Source: an uncultured Lachnospiraceae bacterium (GTDB lineage Bacteria; Bacillota; Clostridia; Lachnospirales; Lachnospiraceae). From it: DNA of 64,000 nt. Positions 26,300-34,725 of this stretch are shown here, piece after piece. The DNA lies in NCBI GenBank assembly GCA_947594855.1, contig CANQEL010000005.1:106960-170959 (forward strand), given 5' to 3'. The notes under the pieces are model-generated. The model ran no database searches and was not told the origin of the DNA. It worked only from the letters and a program-made list of their open reading frames with translations. Position 1 is the first letter of the stretch. The number at the start of each line of letters is the position of its first letter. A program made the position numbers and the translations under genes.

Positions 26300-27619
26300 A
26301 TGAGCAGAAAATTCAGCAAAGAGTATCTGTCTGTTATTGAAAGCAATATGAAAAAAAGTACAGAGGATGCGTTAAGACAGCAGGAATATATACTTAATTC
26401 AACTGCAAGATACCATGGTAATTATGTTAGGACATGTTATATGCCAAAACTTTTTTCAGAAGATGAATACAACCGTTTTTCAGAAATCATAGATACTTTA
26501 TATGGGATATTTGATAAAATAATCCGCAGGTATTTTGAAGATGAAGATTACAGGAAAAAGTTTGGATTTGATGAAAGGCTTGAAAGGCTTATACTTAGAT
26601 GCGACAGACGCTATCTTACAATTCCGGTTGCAAGGATAGATATATTCTATAATGAGGAAACGGGAGATTTTAAGTTCTGTGAGTTTAATACAGACGGTTC
26701 AAGCGCAATGAATGAGGACAGGGAACTTAATAATTCCATAAAGGATACGGGAGCATTTAAAGAATATATAAAGAGAAATGAAGTAAGAACCTGTGAGCTT
26801 TTTTATTCATGGATTTCTGAAATGGAACTTATGTATAAAGAAAAAAGCGGCGGGGCAGAGCTTAAAAATGTCGCTATCGCAGATTTTACTTCAAATGCAT
26901 CCATGGAAGAGTTTGAGGTATTTGAACAGTGTTTTAAAAAGCGTGGATTTAATGCTGAAATATGTGAAATACGCGATATGGTTTATAACAATGGAATCCT
27001 TAAAACAAAAAGCGGCATGGAAGTACAGGCAGTATACAGAAGAGCAGTTACAAGCGATATATTAAAACATTATGATGAGGTTTCTGACTTTATAAATGCT
27101 GTAAGTGATAATAACGTGCTTCTGTTCGGAGATTTTTTTACCCAGATAGTACATAATAAAATACTTTATAAGATTATATGGGAAGAAGATACCATGAATA
27201 TGCTTTCTGAAGTACAGAAAGAATTCATAATTAAGCATGTACCGAAGACTTTCAGACCGGGAAATATACCAATAGACCGGATAATAGGCGAAAAGGATAA
27301 ATGGATTCTGAAACCTGAGGATTCATATGGCTCAAAGGGAATATATCCCGGAATATCATTTTCTGATGAAGAATGGAAAGATATTGTAGAGAATAAAGTG
27401 GATTTTGATTCATATATACTGCAGGAATTTTATACCCCGTATGCAGATTATAACTATATACTGGAAAATGGCAGCCTTTATAAAAGAAAGTTTTATAATC
27501 TTACGGGAATGTATGTATATAACGGGAAATTTACCGGAATATATTCGCGTATATCCAAAGAACCGATAATATCCACACAGTATAATGAGATGGCGCTTGC
27601 TACAGTAATAGTAAAGTGA
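26300..27619 (+). CDS. Glutathionylspermidine synthase-like ATP-grasp protein
   Basis: A 439-aa cytoplasmic protein resembling the ATP-grasp synthetase half of glutathionylspermidine synthase and the circularly permuted ATP-grasp group. Seen: FKFCEFNTDGSSAMNEDREL (residues ~128-147), which corresponds to the EFN-x-D segment of the family, VQAVYRRAV, ILKPEDSYGSKGI near residue 335 and a final SYILQEFY-like ligand segment. Such enzymes join an amine to a carboxylate with ATP; the actual substrates are unknown. It begins 12 nt after the esterase stop (AGAAGG upstream), so it is probably cotranscribed, though no functional link is apparent. A stand-alone glutamate-cysteine ligase lies 20 kb downstream. 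Confidence 0.75.
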   Translation: MSRKFSKEYLSVIESNMKKSTEDALRQQEYILNSTARYHGNYVRTCYMPKLFSEDEYNRFSEIIDTLYGIFDKIIRRYFEDEDYRKKFGFDERLERLILRCDRRYLTIPVARIDIFYNEETGDFKFCEFNTDGSSAMNEDRELNNSIKDTGAFKEYIKRNEVRTCELFYSWISEMELMYKEKSGGAELKNVAIADFTSNASMEEFEVFEQCFKKRGFNAEICEIRDMVYNNGILKTKSGMEVQAVYRRAVTSDILKHYDEVSDFINAVSDNNVLLFGDFFTQIVHNKILYKIIWEEDTMNMLSEVQKEFIIKHVPKTFRPGNIPIDRIIGEKDKWILKPEDSYGSKGIYPGISFSDEEWKDIVENKVDFDSYILQEFYTPYADYNYILENGSLYKRKFYNLTGMYVYNGKFTGIYSRISKEPIISTQYNEMALATVIVK

Positions 27620-27715
27620 TAAATAAATATTTATGAAAATATATTGAAAAGTCTTTAATTTTGCGGCGTATTATTGTACAATAAAGCGATTATAATTTAA
27701 TTGGAGGTTAGGAAA

Positions 27716-28801
27716 ATGAGCGATAAGCTGAAAGTAGGTATACTTGGCGGAACGGGTATGGTTGGACAGAGGTTCATATCTCTTCTTTCCGGTCATCCGT
27801 GGTTTGAGGTTGTGTGTATAGCTGCGAGCCCAAGAAGTGCAGGGAAAACATACGAGGAAGCAGTGGGCGGACGCTGGAAAATGACGACGCCAATGCCTGA
27901 AGCAGTTAAAAAAATCGTTGTAAATGACGTAAATGATGTTGAAAAGGTAAGCAGCCAGGTTGATTTTGTATTTAGTGCGGTAGATATGACGAAAGAGGAA
28001 ATCAGGGCTATTGAAGAAAAATATGCAAAGACTGAAACTCCTGTAGTATCTAATAACAGCGCGCACAGATGGACTCCTGACGTACCTATGGTGGTACCTG
28101 AATTAAATCCTGAACATCTTTCTGTAATTGACGACCAGAAGAAGCGTCTTAATACAAGCAGAGGGTTTATTGTTGTAAAGCCTAACTGTTCAATACAGAG
28201 CTATACACCGGCGCTTCATGCGCTTCGCGAGTATAAGCCCCTTAAAGTTGTAGCTTCTACTTATCAGGCAATTTCCGGAGCAGGAAAAACATTTAAGGAC
28301 TGGCCTGAGATGGAAGGTAATATAATACCTTATATTGGCGGTGAAGAGGAAAAAAGCGAGCAGGAACCTTTGAGAATATGGGGTAAAGTTGAGAACGGAG
28401 TTATTGTAAAGGCAGAGCTTCCTGTAATAACAAGCCAGTGCATAAGGGTACCTGTTCTTAACGGACATACCGCTACGGTATTTGTAACATTTGAAAAGAA
28501 ACCTGAGAAGGAAGCTATGATTGAAGCATGGAATAACTATAAAGGACTTCCTCAGGAACTTAACCTTCCAAGTGCGCCAAAGCAGTTTATTAAATATCTT
28601 GAAGAAGATAACAGACCGCAGGTAGCGCTTGATGTTGATTATGAAAACGGTATGGGAGTTACACTCGGAAGGCTTCGCGAAGATACAATATTTGATTACA
28701 AATTTGTAGGACTGTCACATAATACTGTAAGGGGAGCAGCAGGAGGAGCAGTACTTATTGCAGAGCTTCTTAAAGCACAGGGAAGGATACAGGCAAAATA
28801 A
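27716..28801 (+). CDS. asd: Aspartate-semialdehyde dehydrogenase
   Basis: Reduces aspartyl phosphate to aspartate semialdehyde with NADPH, the branch point to lysine/DAP, threonine and methionine. The 361-aa sequence follows the longer archaeal/fungal-type enzyme: GILGGTGMVGQRFISLL for NADP at residues ~7-23, SNNSAHR, the catalytic cysteine in VVKPNCSIQ (about residue 160) and the substrate histidine region in RVPVLNGHTATVF. ATG 27716 is fixed by GGAGG (27703-27707). pyrC follows after 25 nt, so asd appears to head a pyrimidine operon. A weak TTGAAA/TATTAT pair with a 19-bp spacer (27644-27674) is the only promoter candidate seen. Confidence 0.93.
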   Translation: MSDKLKVGILGGTGMVGQRFISLLSGHPWFEVVCIAASPRSAGKTYEEAVGGRWKMTTPMPEAVKKIVVNDVNDVEKVSSQVDFVFSAVDMTKEEIRAIEEKYAKTETPVVSNNSAHRWTPDVPMVVPELNPEHLSVIDDQKKRLNTSRGFIVVKPNCSIQSYTPALHALREYKPLKVVASTYQAISGAGKTFKDWPEMEGNIIPYIGGEEEKSEQEPLRIWGKVENGVIVKAELPVITSQCIRVPVLNGHTATVFVTFEKKPEKEAMIEAWNNYKGLPQELNLPSAPKQFIKYLEEDNRPQVALDVDYENGMGVTLGRLREDTIFDYKFVGLSHNTVRGAAGGAVLIAELLKAQGRIQAK

Positions 28802-28826
28802 ACAGTTGTCGAAAGGCGGTATGAAT

Positions 28827-30101
28827 ATGCTTCTTATAAAAAACGGATTTGTTGTTGACCCTGCGACAGAACGTAACGGAAGATATGATATTCTTATTGA
28901 TGAAGGCCGTATATTAAATGTAGACACAAATATAGATTCAGACTGTAACTGTGAAATTATTGATGCCGGTGGCATGTATGTTATGCCGGGATTTGTGGAT
29001 TTGCATGAGCATTTCCGCGAACCCGGCTATACTTATAAAGAGACTGTAAAGACAGGTTCGCTTGCTGCTGCAAAAGGAGGTTATACATCTGTATTTGTAA
29101 TGCCTAATACATGTCCGGTAACAGACAATAGAGAAAGCTATAATATGCTTATGGATATCATAAAAAGAGATGCGTGTATTAATGTATTTCCTGTCGGAGC
29201 AATAACAAAAGGACAGAAAGGCGAAGAACTTTCTGATATTGAAGATATGGCAGGATTAGGAATGAGGGCAATAAGCGAAGACGGAAAGTCAGTAATGAAT
29301 TCTTCTCTTTGCAGAAAGGCAATGAAAATTGCGGCAGATAAAGGCCTTACGGTGTTTGCGCACTGTGAGGATATAAATCTTGTAGAGGGCGGAGTGATGA
29401 ATGAAGGGAAAAGGGCGTCTGAACTTGGGCTACCGGGAATCTCAAATGCAGTGGAAGATATCATTGCGGCAAGAGATATATTTCTTGCAAAAGAGACAGG
29501 TGCAAAACTTCATCTCTGCCATGTGTCTACAAAGGACAGCGTAAAGATGATAGAACTTGCAAAAAAGGAAGGGCTTAATGTGACGGGAGAGGCGTGCCCT
29601 CACCATTTTACCCTTTCAGACGAGGATATACCATGTGATGACGCAGATTATAAGATGAATCCTCCTCTTCGAGGAAAAGAAGATGTAAAAGCTATTATTG
29701 AAGGAATAAAAAACGGAACAATTGAAGCCATATCTACAGACCATGCGCCGCACGCGAAAGAAGAAAAAAGCGGTTCAATGAAAGACGCGCCGTTTGGTAT
29801 TGTCGGGTCGGAAACGGCATTTTCACTGGCTTATACGGAACTTGTTGATAAAGGAGTAATAACACTGTATGAGCTTGTAAGATGCATGAGTACTAATCCT
29901 GCGCGCATTGCGGGAATCGACAGGGGAAGCCTTAAACCCGGAAAGGCTGCGGATTTGGTTATAGCGGATATAGATACATCTTATACAATCGATAAGAATA
30001 CATTTTTGTCAAAAGGGAAAAATACACCGTTTGATGGAAGACGGGTTAAGGGAATTATAAAAAAGACGTTTGTAGCAGGAAAAGAGGTTATATATGATTA
30101 A
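28827..30101 (+). CDS. pyrC: Dihydroorotase
   Basis: Third step of pyrimidine synthesis: cyclises carbamoyl aspartate to dihydroorotate. A 424-aa class I enzyme. Metal site: DLHEHFREPG near residue 58 (HxH), the carboxylated-Lys region, HCED near 180, HLCHVS near 230 and STDHAPH near 303 with the catalytic aspartate. Start at ATG 28827, 7 nt after AAGGCGG; the ATG at 28821 is too close. It overlaps pyrF by 8 nt, indicating translational coupling. The amidohydrolase fold is shared with hydantoinase, but the pyr context settles the call. Confidence 0.93.
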   Translation: MLLIKNGFVVDPATERNGRYDILIDEGRILNVDTNIDSDCNCEIIDAGGMYVMPGFVDLHEHFREPGYTYKETVKTGSLAAAKGGYTSVFVMPNTCPVTDNRESYNMLMDIIKRDACINVFPVGAITKGQKGEELSDIEDMAGLGMRAISEDGKSVMNSSLCRKAMKIAADKGLTVFAHCEDINLVEGGVMNEGKRASELGLPGISNAVEDIIAARDIFLAKETGAKLHLCHVSTKDSVKMIELAKKEGLNVTGEACPHHFTLSDEDIPCDDADYKMNPPLRGKEDVKAIIEGIKNGTIEAISTDHAPHAKEEKSGSMKDAPFGIVGSETAFSLAYTELVDKGVITLYELVRCMSTNPARIAGIDRGSLKPGKAADLVIADIDTSYTIDKNTFLSKGKNTPFDGRRVKGIIKKTFVAGKEVIYD

Positions 30102-31017
30102 CAGACTTATAGAAAATATTAGAAAAACACAGGCGCCCATTGTAGCAGGGCTTGATCCTATGCTTTCTTATATACCTGAGTATATAAAGAAAGAGGCATA
30201 TAGGGAATTGGGCGAAACGCTTGAAGGAGCTGCAGAAGCAATATGGCAGTTTAATAAAGGAATAATTGATGCAGTATATGAGCTTATACCTGCAGTAAAG
30301 CCGCAGATAGCAATGTATGAGCAGTTTGGCATACCGGGACTTGCCGTATTTAAAAGAACTGTGGATTACTGTAAGGAAAAAGGACTTGTTGTTATTGGTG
30401 ATGTGAAGCGTGGAGACATAGGTTCTACTTCAGCCGCCTATGCGGCAGGGCATATCGGAAAGGTAGAGGTGGGTTCTAAGTCATATTATCCGTTTAATGA
30501 GGATTTTATTACGGTAAATCCATATCTTGGTTCAGATGGAATAAGTCCATTTGTTTCAGTATGTGAACAGGAGAAAAAGGGAATATTTGTGCTTGTAAAG
30601 ACTTCCAATCCTTCAAGCGGTGAATTTCAGGACAGGCTGATTAATAAAAGACCTTTATATGAGTATGTAGCAGAGAAGGTAAATGAGTGGGGAAGTACGC
30701 TCATGGGTGACGGCTACAGTTATGTCGGGGCGGTAGTAGGAGCTACATATCCTGAGATGGGTAAATGCTTAAGAAAAATTATGCCTAAGGCATATATTCT
30801 TGTGCCGGGGTACGGCGCACAGGGCGGTAAAGGTTCTGACCTTGCAGGATTCTTTAACGAAGACGGCCTTGGTGCAATTATTAATTCGTCGCGCGGTATT
30901 ATTGCGGCATATAAACAGGAGAAATACAGTAAGTTTGGTGAAAAAGGATATGCAGACGCTTCAAGGCAGGCTGTGATTGATATGAAAGAGGATATTAACA
31001 ATGCGCTCAATGGGTAA
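30094..31017 (+). CDS. pyrF: Orotidine 5'-phosphate decarboxylase (type 2)
   Basis: Decarboxylates OMP to UMP. The 307-aa protein belongs to the longer OMPDC family 2. The catalytic Lys/Asp array is DVKRGDIGSTSAAYAAGHIG (about residues 109-128); VTVNPYLGSDG and VPGYGAQGGK (phosphate-binding turn) follow, with SSRGII near the C-terminus. It overlaps pyrC by 8 nt and pyrK by 17 nt. Confidence 0.95.
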   Translation: MINRLIENIRKTQAPIVAGLDPMLSYIPEYIKKEAYRELGETLEGAAEAIWQFNKGIIDAVYELIPAVKPQIAMYEQFGIPGLAVFKRTVDYCKEKGLVVIGDVKRGDIGSTSAAYAAGHIGKVEVGSKSYYPFNEDFITVNPYLGSDGISPFVSVCEQEKKGIFVLVKTSNPSSGEFQDRLINKRPLYEYVAEKVNEWGSTLMGDGYSYVGAVVGATYPEMGKCLRKIMPKAYILVPGYGAQGGKGSDLAGFFNEDGLGAIINSSRGIIAAYKQEKYSKFGEKGYADASRQAVIDMKEDINNALNG

Positions 31018-31780
31018 AAAATCGTATGTAATTTGTTCAAAAGAATATCTTACCGAAGATATTGTAAGTATGTGGATTCTTGCAGAAGATATTGCAGAAA
31101 AAGCCGTGGCAGGACAGTTTGTTTCGGTATACTGTGACAGTAAAAGCGAACTTCTTCCAAGACCTGTAAGCATATGCGATACGGACAGAAACAGGGGTCT
31201 TATAAGACTTGTTTTCAGGATAGTCGGTAAGGGAACTTCTGAATTTTCTGCAAAAGAAAAAGGAGATAGCATTTATATAACAGGCCCTTTGGGGAATGGT
31301 TATGTGGATTGCGAAACTTCAGGTAAAAATATAATTATAATCGGAGGCGGAATCGGAATACCTCCAATGTTAAAGCTGTCAAAAGCCCTTTCGGGAAATA
31401 AAAGTATAGTGCTTGGTTACAGAGATATTCTTTTTATGAAAGAGGATTTCAGCGGATTAGGGGATATATACATAGCAACTGACGATGGAAGCGCAGGTAC
31501 AAAAGGAACCGTAATAGATGCAATAAAAGAAAATAATATAAAAGGAGACGTTATATTTGCCTGTGGTCCGCTCCCTATGCTTAAAGCGGTTAAAGAATAC
31601 GCTGATAAAGAACAAATAGATGCGTGGATATCGCTTGAAGAGAGAATGGCATGCGGAATAGGAGCCTGCCTCGCATGTGTATGTAAGAGCAGTAATATTG
31701 ACAGTCACAGCATGGTAAAGAATAAACGTATATGTAAAGACGGACCTGTATTTAATGCAAAGGAGGTGGATTTTTCATGA
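31001..31780 (+). CDS. pyrK: Dihydroorotate dehydrogenase B electron transfer subunit
   Basis: FAD/[2Fe-2S] subunit that passes electrons from dihydroorotate, via PyrD, to NAD+. The 259-aa protein has the flavin motif LLPRPVSICD (residues ~48-57), the NAD-binding GGGIGIPPMLKLSKAL, CGPLPMLKA, and the C-terminal cluster CGIGACLACVC followed by ICKDGPVF. ATG 31001 overlaps pyrF; ATG 31010 is an alternative. It overlaps pyrD by 4 nt. Confidence 0.94.
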   Translation: MRSMGKKSYVICSKEYLTEDIVSMWILAEDIAEKAVAGQFVSVYCDSKSELLPRPVSICDTDRNRGLIRLVFRIVGKGTSEFSAKEKGDSIYITGPLGNGYVDCETSGKNIIIIGGGIGIPPMLKLSKALSGNKSIVLGYRDILFMKEDFSGLGDIYIATDDGSAGTKGTVIDAIKENNIKGDVIFACGPLPMLKAVKEYADKEQIDAWISLEERMACGIGACLACVCKSSNIDSHSMVKNKRICKDGPVFNAKEVDFS

Positions 31781-32679
31781 ATATGAGCGTGAATTTTGCG
31801 GGGGTCATGATGAAAAATCCTGTAACGACTGCCTCCGGTACATTTGGTTCGGGAATGGAATATGCCGACTTTGTTGATCTGTCAAAGCTTGGCGCAGTAA
31901 CTACGAAAGGGGTTGCAAGTACAGCGTGGCCAGGTAATCCCGTACCAAGGATAGCAGAGACATATGGAGGAATGATTAATGCCATAGGACTTCAGAATCC
32001 CGGAATAGATACATTTATAAAAAGGGATTTGGTATTTCTTAAAGATTTTGATACGAAGATAATAGTTAATGTATGCGGAAAAACCATAGAGGATTATTGT
32101 GAAGTAGTCAGGAAACTTGCTGATACATGCGCAGACATTCTTGAAATCAATATATCCTGCCCAAACGTAAAAGAGGGCGGAATAGCTTTTGGGCAGAATG
32201 TAAAAGCGGTTGAACAGATAACATCGGAGATAAAAAAATATGCAAAACAGCCTGTTGTAATGAAGCTCAGCCCGAATGTTACCGATATAACCGAGACTGC
32301 AAAGGCCGCAGAAAGCGGAGGAGCTGACGGTATATCCCTTATAAATACAATAACCGGAATGAAAATAGATGTAGAAAAGAGATGTTTTTCCGTTGCAAAT
32401 AAAACAGGAGGGCTTTCGGGTCCTGCAATAAAACCTGTGGCTGTAAGAATGGTATATCAGGCTGCGCATGCGGTAAATATTCCGGTAATAGGAATGGGAG
32501 GAATATCCTGTGCGGAAGATGCGCTTGAATTCATTATGGCAGGGGCGTCGATGGTTGCTGTCGGAACAGCAAACTTTAACAATCCGTCCGTTACGATGGA
32601 TATAATAGAAGGAATTGAAAAATATATGGAAAAACATGGTGTTAAGGATATAAACGACCTGATAGGCTGCGTAAATTAA
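31777..32679 (+). CDS. pyrD: Dihydroorotate dehydrogenase B catalytic subunit (class 1B)
   Basis: FMN enzyme oxidising dihydroorotate to orotate. The 300-aa protein shows KNPVTTASGTFGSG, AIGLQNPG, the catalytic Cys in INISCPNVKEGG (about residue 127), VMKLSPNVTDI, NTITGM and GMGGI near the C-terminus. The catalytic cysteine and the neighbouring pyrK identify the NAD-linked 1B type. Strong AGGAGGT at about 10 nt upstream. Last gene of asd-pyrC-pyrF-pyrK-pyrD; pyrB and pyrE are not in the window, and no clear attenuator was seen. Confidence 0.95.
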   Translation: MNMSVNFAGVMMKNPVTTASGTFGSGMEYADFVDLSKLGAVTTKGVASTAWPGNPVPRIAETYGGMINAIGLQNPGIDTFIKRDLVFLKDFDTKIIVNVCGKTIEDYCEVVRKLADTCADILEINISCPNVKEGGIAFGQNVKAVEQITSEIKKYAKQPVVMKLSPNVTDITETAKAAESGGADGISLINTITGMKIDVEKRCFSVANKTGGLSGPAIKPVAVRMVYQAAHAVNIPVIGMGGISCAEDALEFIMAGASMVAVGTANFNNPSVTMDIIEGIEKYMEKHGVKDINDLIGCVN

Positions 32680-32716
32680 TGATAGACAACATATTTTACA
32701 TATTCTTTTCGTAGGC

Positions 32717-32745
32717 TTTACAAACTATAAAAAAAATAGTATAAT
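32717..32745 (+). promoter_or_regulatory. Sigma-A promoter of the PepSY protein gene
   Basis: TTTACA (32717-32722), 17-bp spacer, perfect TATAAT (32740-32745). The leader holds a small hairpin, GCTCAT (32766-32771) with ATGAGC (32782-32787), before the ribosome site. Confidence 0.8.
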
Positions 32746-32809
32746 TACATTACTAAAATATTATAGCTCATATACTTTTTGATGAGCGGCAGAAAGGAAG
32801 GTAATTTAT

Positions 32810-33541
32810 ATGAAAATCGTTAAAAAGATTATGGCAGCTGCTTTTGTTTTAATGGCATTATTACTTATTGGCAGCACGGAAAATGTTTCCGCAAAGCAGA
32901 TTAACAGCGCAGGCGCTGCGCAGAAAGCCGCACTTAAGAAGGTAGGCTCATCCGCTACGGTCATAGAAGTGGATATGGATATGGAAAGAGGAGTTTTGTT
33001 TTATGATGTTGAACTTCTTAAAAAGAATAAAACATATACTCTTAAATATAACTCTAAAACAGGCGCGCTTTCTGAGTATGGATGGGAGATTAATATAAAG
33101 CCTTATTCAGGACAGAGCGGTAAGCTTATTTCCAGAAGTTCAATTCAGAAAAAGGCCTTGAAAAAAGTTAAGAAAGCAAAGGTACTTAGTATTCATAATG
33201 ATTATGATGACGGGATATCAGAATACGATATAAAATTACAAAAGGGAACTAAGAGGTACGAGCTTGTATATAACGCTGCATCAGGTAAACTGCTTGAGTA
33301 TAAATGGGAAACCGTAAGTACCAAAGCATCGGCATCGAATAAATATATAAGCGCTGAGAAGGCAAAAAGCATTGCTCAGAAGAAAGCTCCTGGCGCAACG
33401 GTTGTAAAAGTAGAATATGATAATGACGACGGTATGCAGGTATATGATGTATCAATGGTTGAGGGTATGTATGAATATGATGTGACTATTAATGCAAAGA
33501 CCGGAGATATAATTGAGTTTGAAAAAGACTTTAATGATTAA
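32810..33541 (+). CDS. Secreted protein with three PepSY domains
   Basis: A 243-aa exported protein: signal peptide ending near ENVSAKQ (residues ~1-29), then three tandem PepSY-type domains (about residues 33-98, 105-170 and 178-243). Each has an alpha helix with A(Q/K)KKA, a turn and the pattern DVELLKKNKTYTLKYNSKTG or a close variant. PepSY domains are proposed to inhibit peptidases or modulate wall enzymes; no direct role can be read. Monocistronic between a strong promoter and a terminator. Confidence 0.87.
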   Translation: MKIVKKIMAAAFVLMALLLIGSTENVSAKQINSAGAAQKAALKKVGSSATVIEVDMDMERGVLFYDVELLKKNKTYTLKYNSKTGALSEYGWEINIKPYSGQSGKLISRSSIQKKALKKVKKAKVLSIHNDYDDGISEYDIKLQKGTKRYELVYNAASGKLLEYKWETVSTKASASNKYISAEKAKSIAQKKAPGATVVKVEYDNDDGMQVYDVSMVEGMYEYDVTINAKTGDIIEFEKDFND

Positions 33542-33576
33542 TGTTATTTTAGTTTTGTAAATATTTATTATAAGAG

Positions 33577-33600
33577 CCGGCAATGAATTGTCATTGCCGG
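33577..33600 (+). terminator. Hairpin terminator after the PepSY gene
   Basis: CCGGCAATGA (33577-33586) pairs perfectly with TCATTGCCGG (33591-33600) around a 4-nt loop. The tail is TAATTATGTT rather than a clean T run. Confidence 0.7.
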
Positions 33601-33652
33601 TAATTATGTTATATGTATTTAAACAATATAAATATAATAAGGAAGGTAGAAA

Positions 33653-34708
33653 ATGAAGAAAAAATTAGTATTAGCGTTATTAGTGTTAAGTGTGATGTTT
33701 ATGTTTACGGGATGTTTTGAGGTCCGTGTGTCGCAGAAGATAACAGGGGATGGGATTATTACTGAAACCATAGAAGGTTATATTAATAAACAGGAATATA
33801 TTAATTATGTGAATAACCTTATGAACGCAGAAGGTGCTCCTGTTGTTACGGCAGAATATGTGGATAAAGAGATGTTTAAAGAAGGTTATGAAATCGAAGT
33901 TATTGACGGAACAGAATATTATGCTAACAAAGAGGATGATAACAGCGAACAGACAGGTTCAATCGCAAAATGGTATAAGCTCAACCGGGCGGAAACGGCC
34001 AAAGGCGGCCAGCAGATATGGGAGAGAGGCTTTATAATGAATGGCGCCTATTTTGCCGATGAGATAGATTCGGAAATGTCTTCCGGAGAATATGAGAAAG
34101 AATCAGGGATAAATCCGGAAGCTATGTTACAGAGCTATTATATGGTTTATTCAGTAGAATTTGATTCGGATATCGCATCTGCAGATGAAAATGCGGTTAT
34201 CGACCCTCAGAATCCGAAGAAAGTCACATGGAGGCTTAGTTTTGATAAGATAAATAAAGATCTTACGCTGTACGCTTTGTGCAATTCGGATATACAGGTA
34301 AGCGGAGTGGTTCAGGGAAAAAGCTATAAAAAAGCGGTAAGCCTTCATTATGACGGGGCAGTTTCTGCAGTTTATAACGGACAGGAAATTGCCAATGATA
34401 AGACTTTTAATAAACACGGGCAGCATACCGTGATTCTTAAGGCGGCAAGCGGCGAACAGAGAACGGTTACATTCTTTATAGATAAGAAAAAACCTGTAAT
34501 TAAAAAGCTTAAAAACAATAAGACATATAAGAAACATGTAAAATTTGCAGTAAAGGATAAAGACAGCGGAATAGCGTCGGTTGCTATTGATGGTAAGAAA
34601 AAAGATGTGCAGAAATCATTATATACGATAAATAAAAAAGGCAGACACCGCATTGTTGTTAAAGATAATGCAGGAAATACAAATAAGGTTAAGATAAAGA
34701 TAAAATAG
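33653..34708 (+). CDS. Lipoprotein of unknown function with Lys-rich Ig-like C-terminus
   Basis: A 351-aa lipoprotein. A short hydrophobic signal is followed by the lipobox MFTGC (Cys about residue 21). The mature N-terminal region (to ~210) opens with a VRVSQKITGDGIITET strand pattern typical of LppM-like beta domains; the rest is a beta-sandwich with the bacterial Ig ending VKDNAGNTNKVKIKIK, very rich in lysine. No catalytic motif is seen. AAGGAAGG precedes the ATG. The GH43 gene begins 17 nt after the stop, so the two may share a transcript. Confidence 0.8.
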   Translation: MKKKLVLALLVLSVMFMFTGCFEVRVSQKITGDGIITETIEGYINKQEYINYVNNLMNAEGAPVVTAEYVDKEMFKEGYEIEVIDGTEYYANKEDDNSEQTGSIAKWYKLNRAETAKGGQQIWERGFIMNGAYFADEIDSEMSSGEYEKESGINPEAMLQSYYMVYSVEFDSDIASADENAVIDPQNPKKVTWRLSFDKINKDLTLYALCNSDIQVSGVVQGKSYKKAVSLHYDGAVSAVYNGQEIANDKTFNKHGQHTVILKAASGEQRTVTFFIDKKKPVIKKLKNNKTYKKHVKFAVKDKDSGIASVAIDGKKKDVQKSLYTINKKGRHRIVVKDNAGNTNKVKIKIK

Positions 34709-34725
34709 ATTAATTGGAGGAAATC

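Noticed and set aside
27644..27674. asd promoter TTGAAA/TATTAT
   Set aside because: The 19-bp spacer and AT-rich surroundings make it too weak to list as a feature; it is mentioned under asd only.
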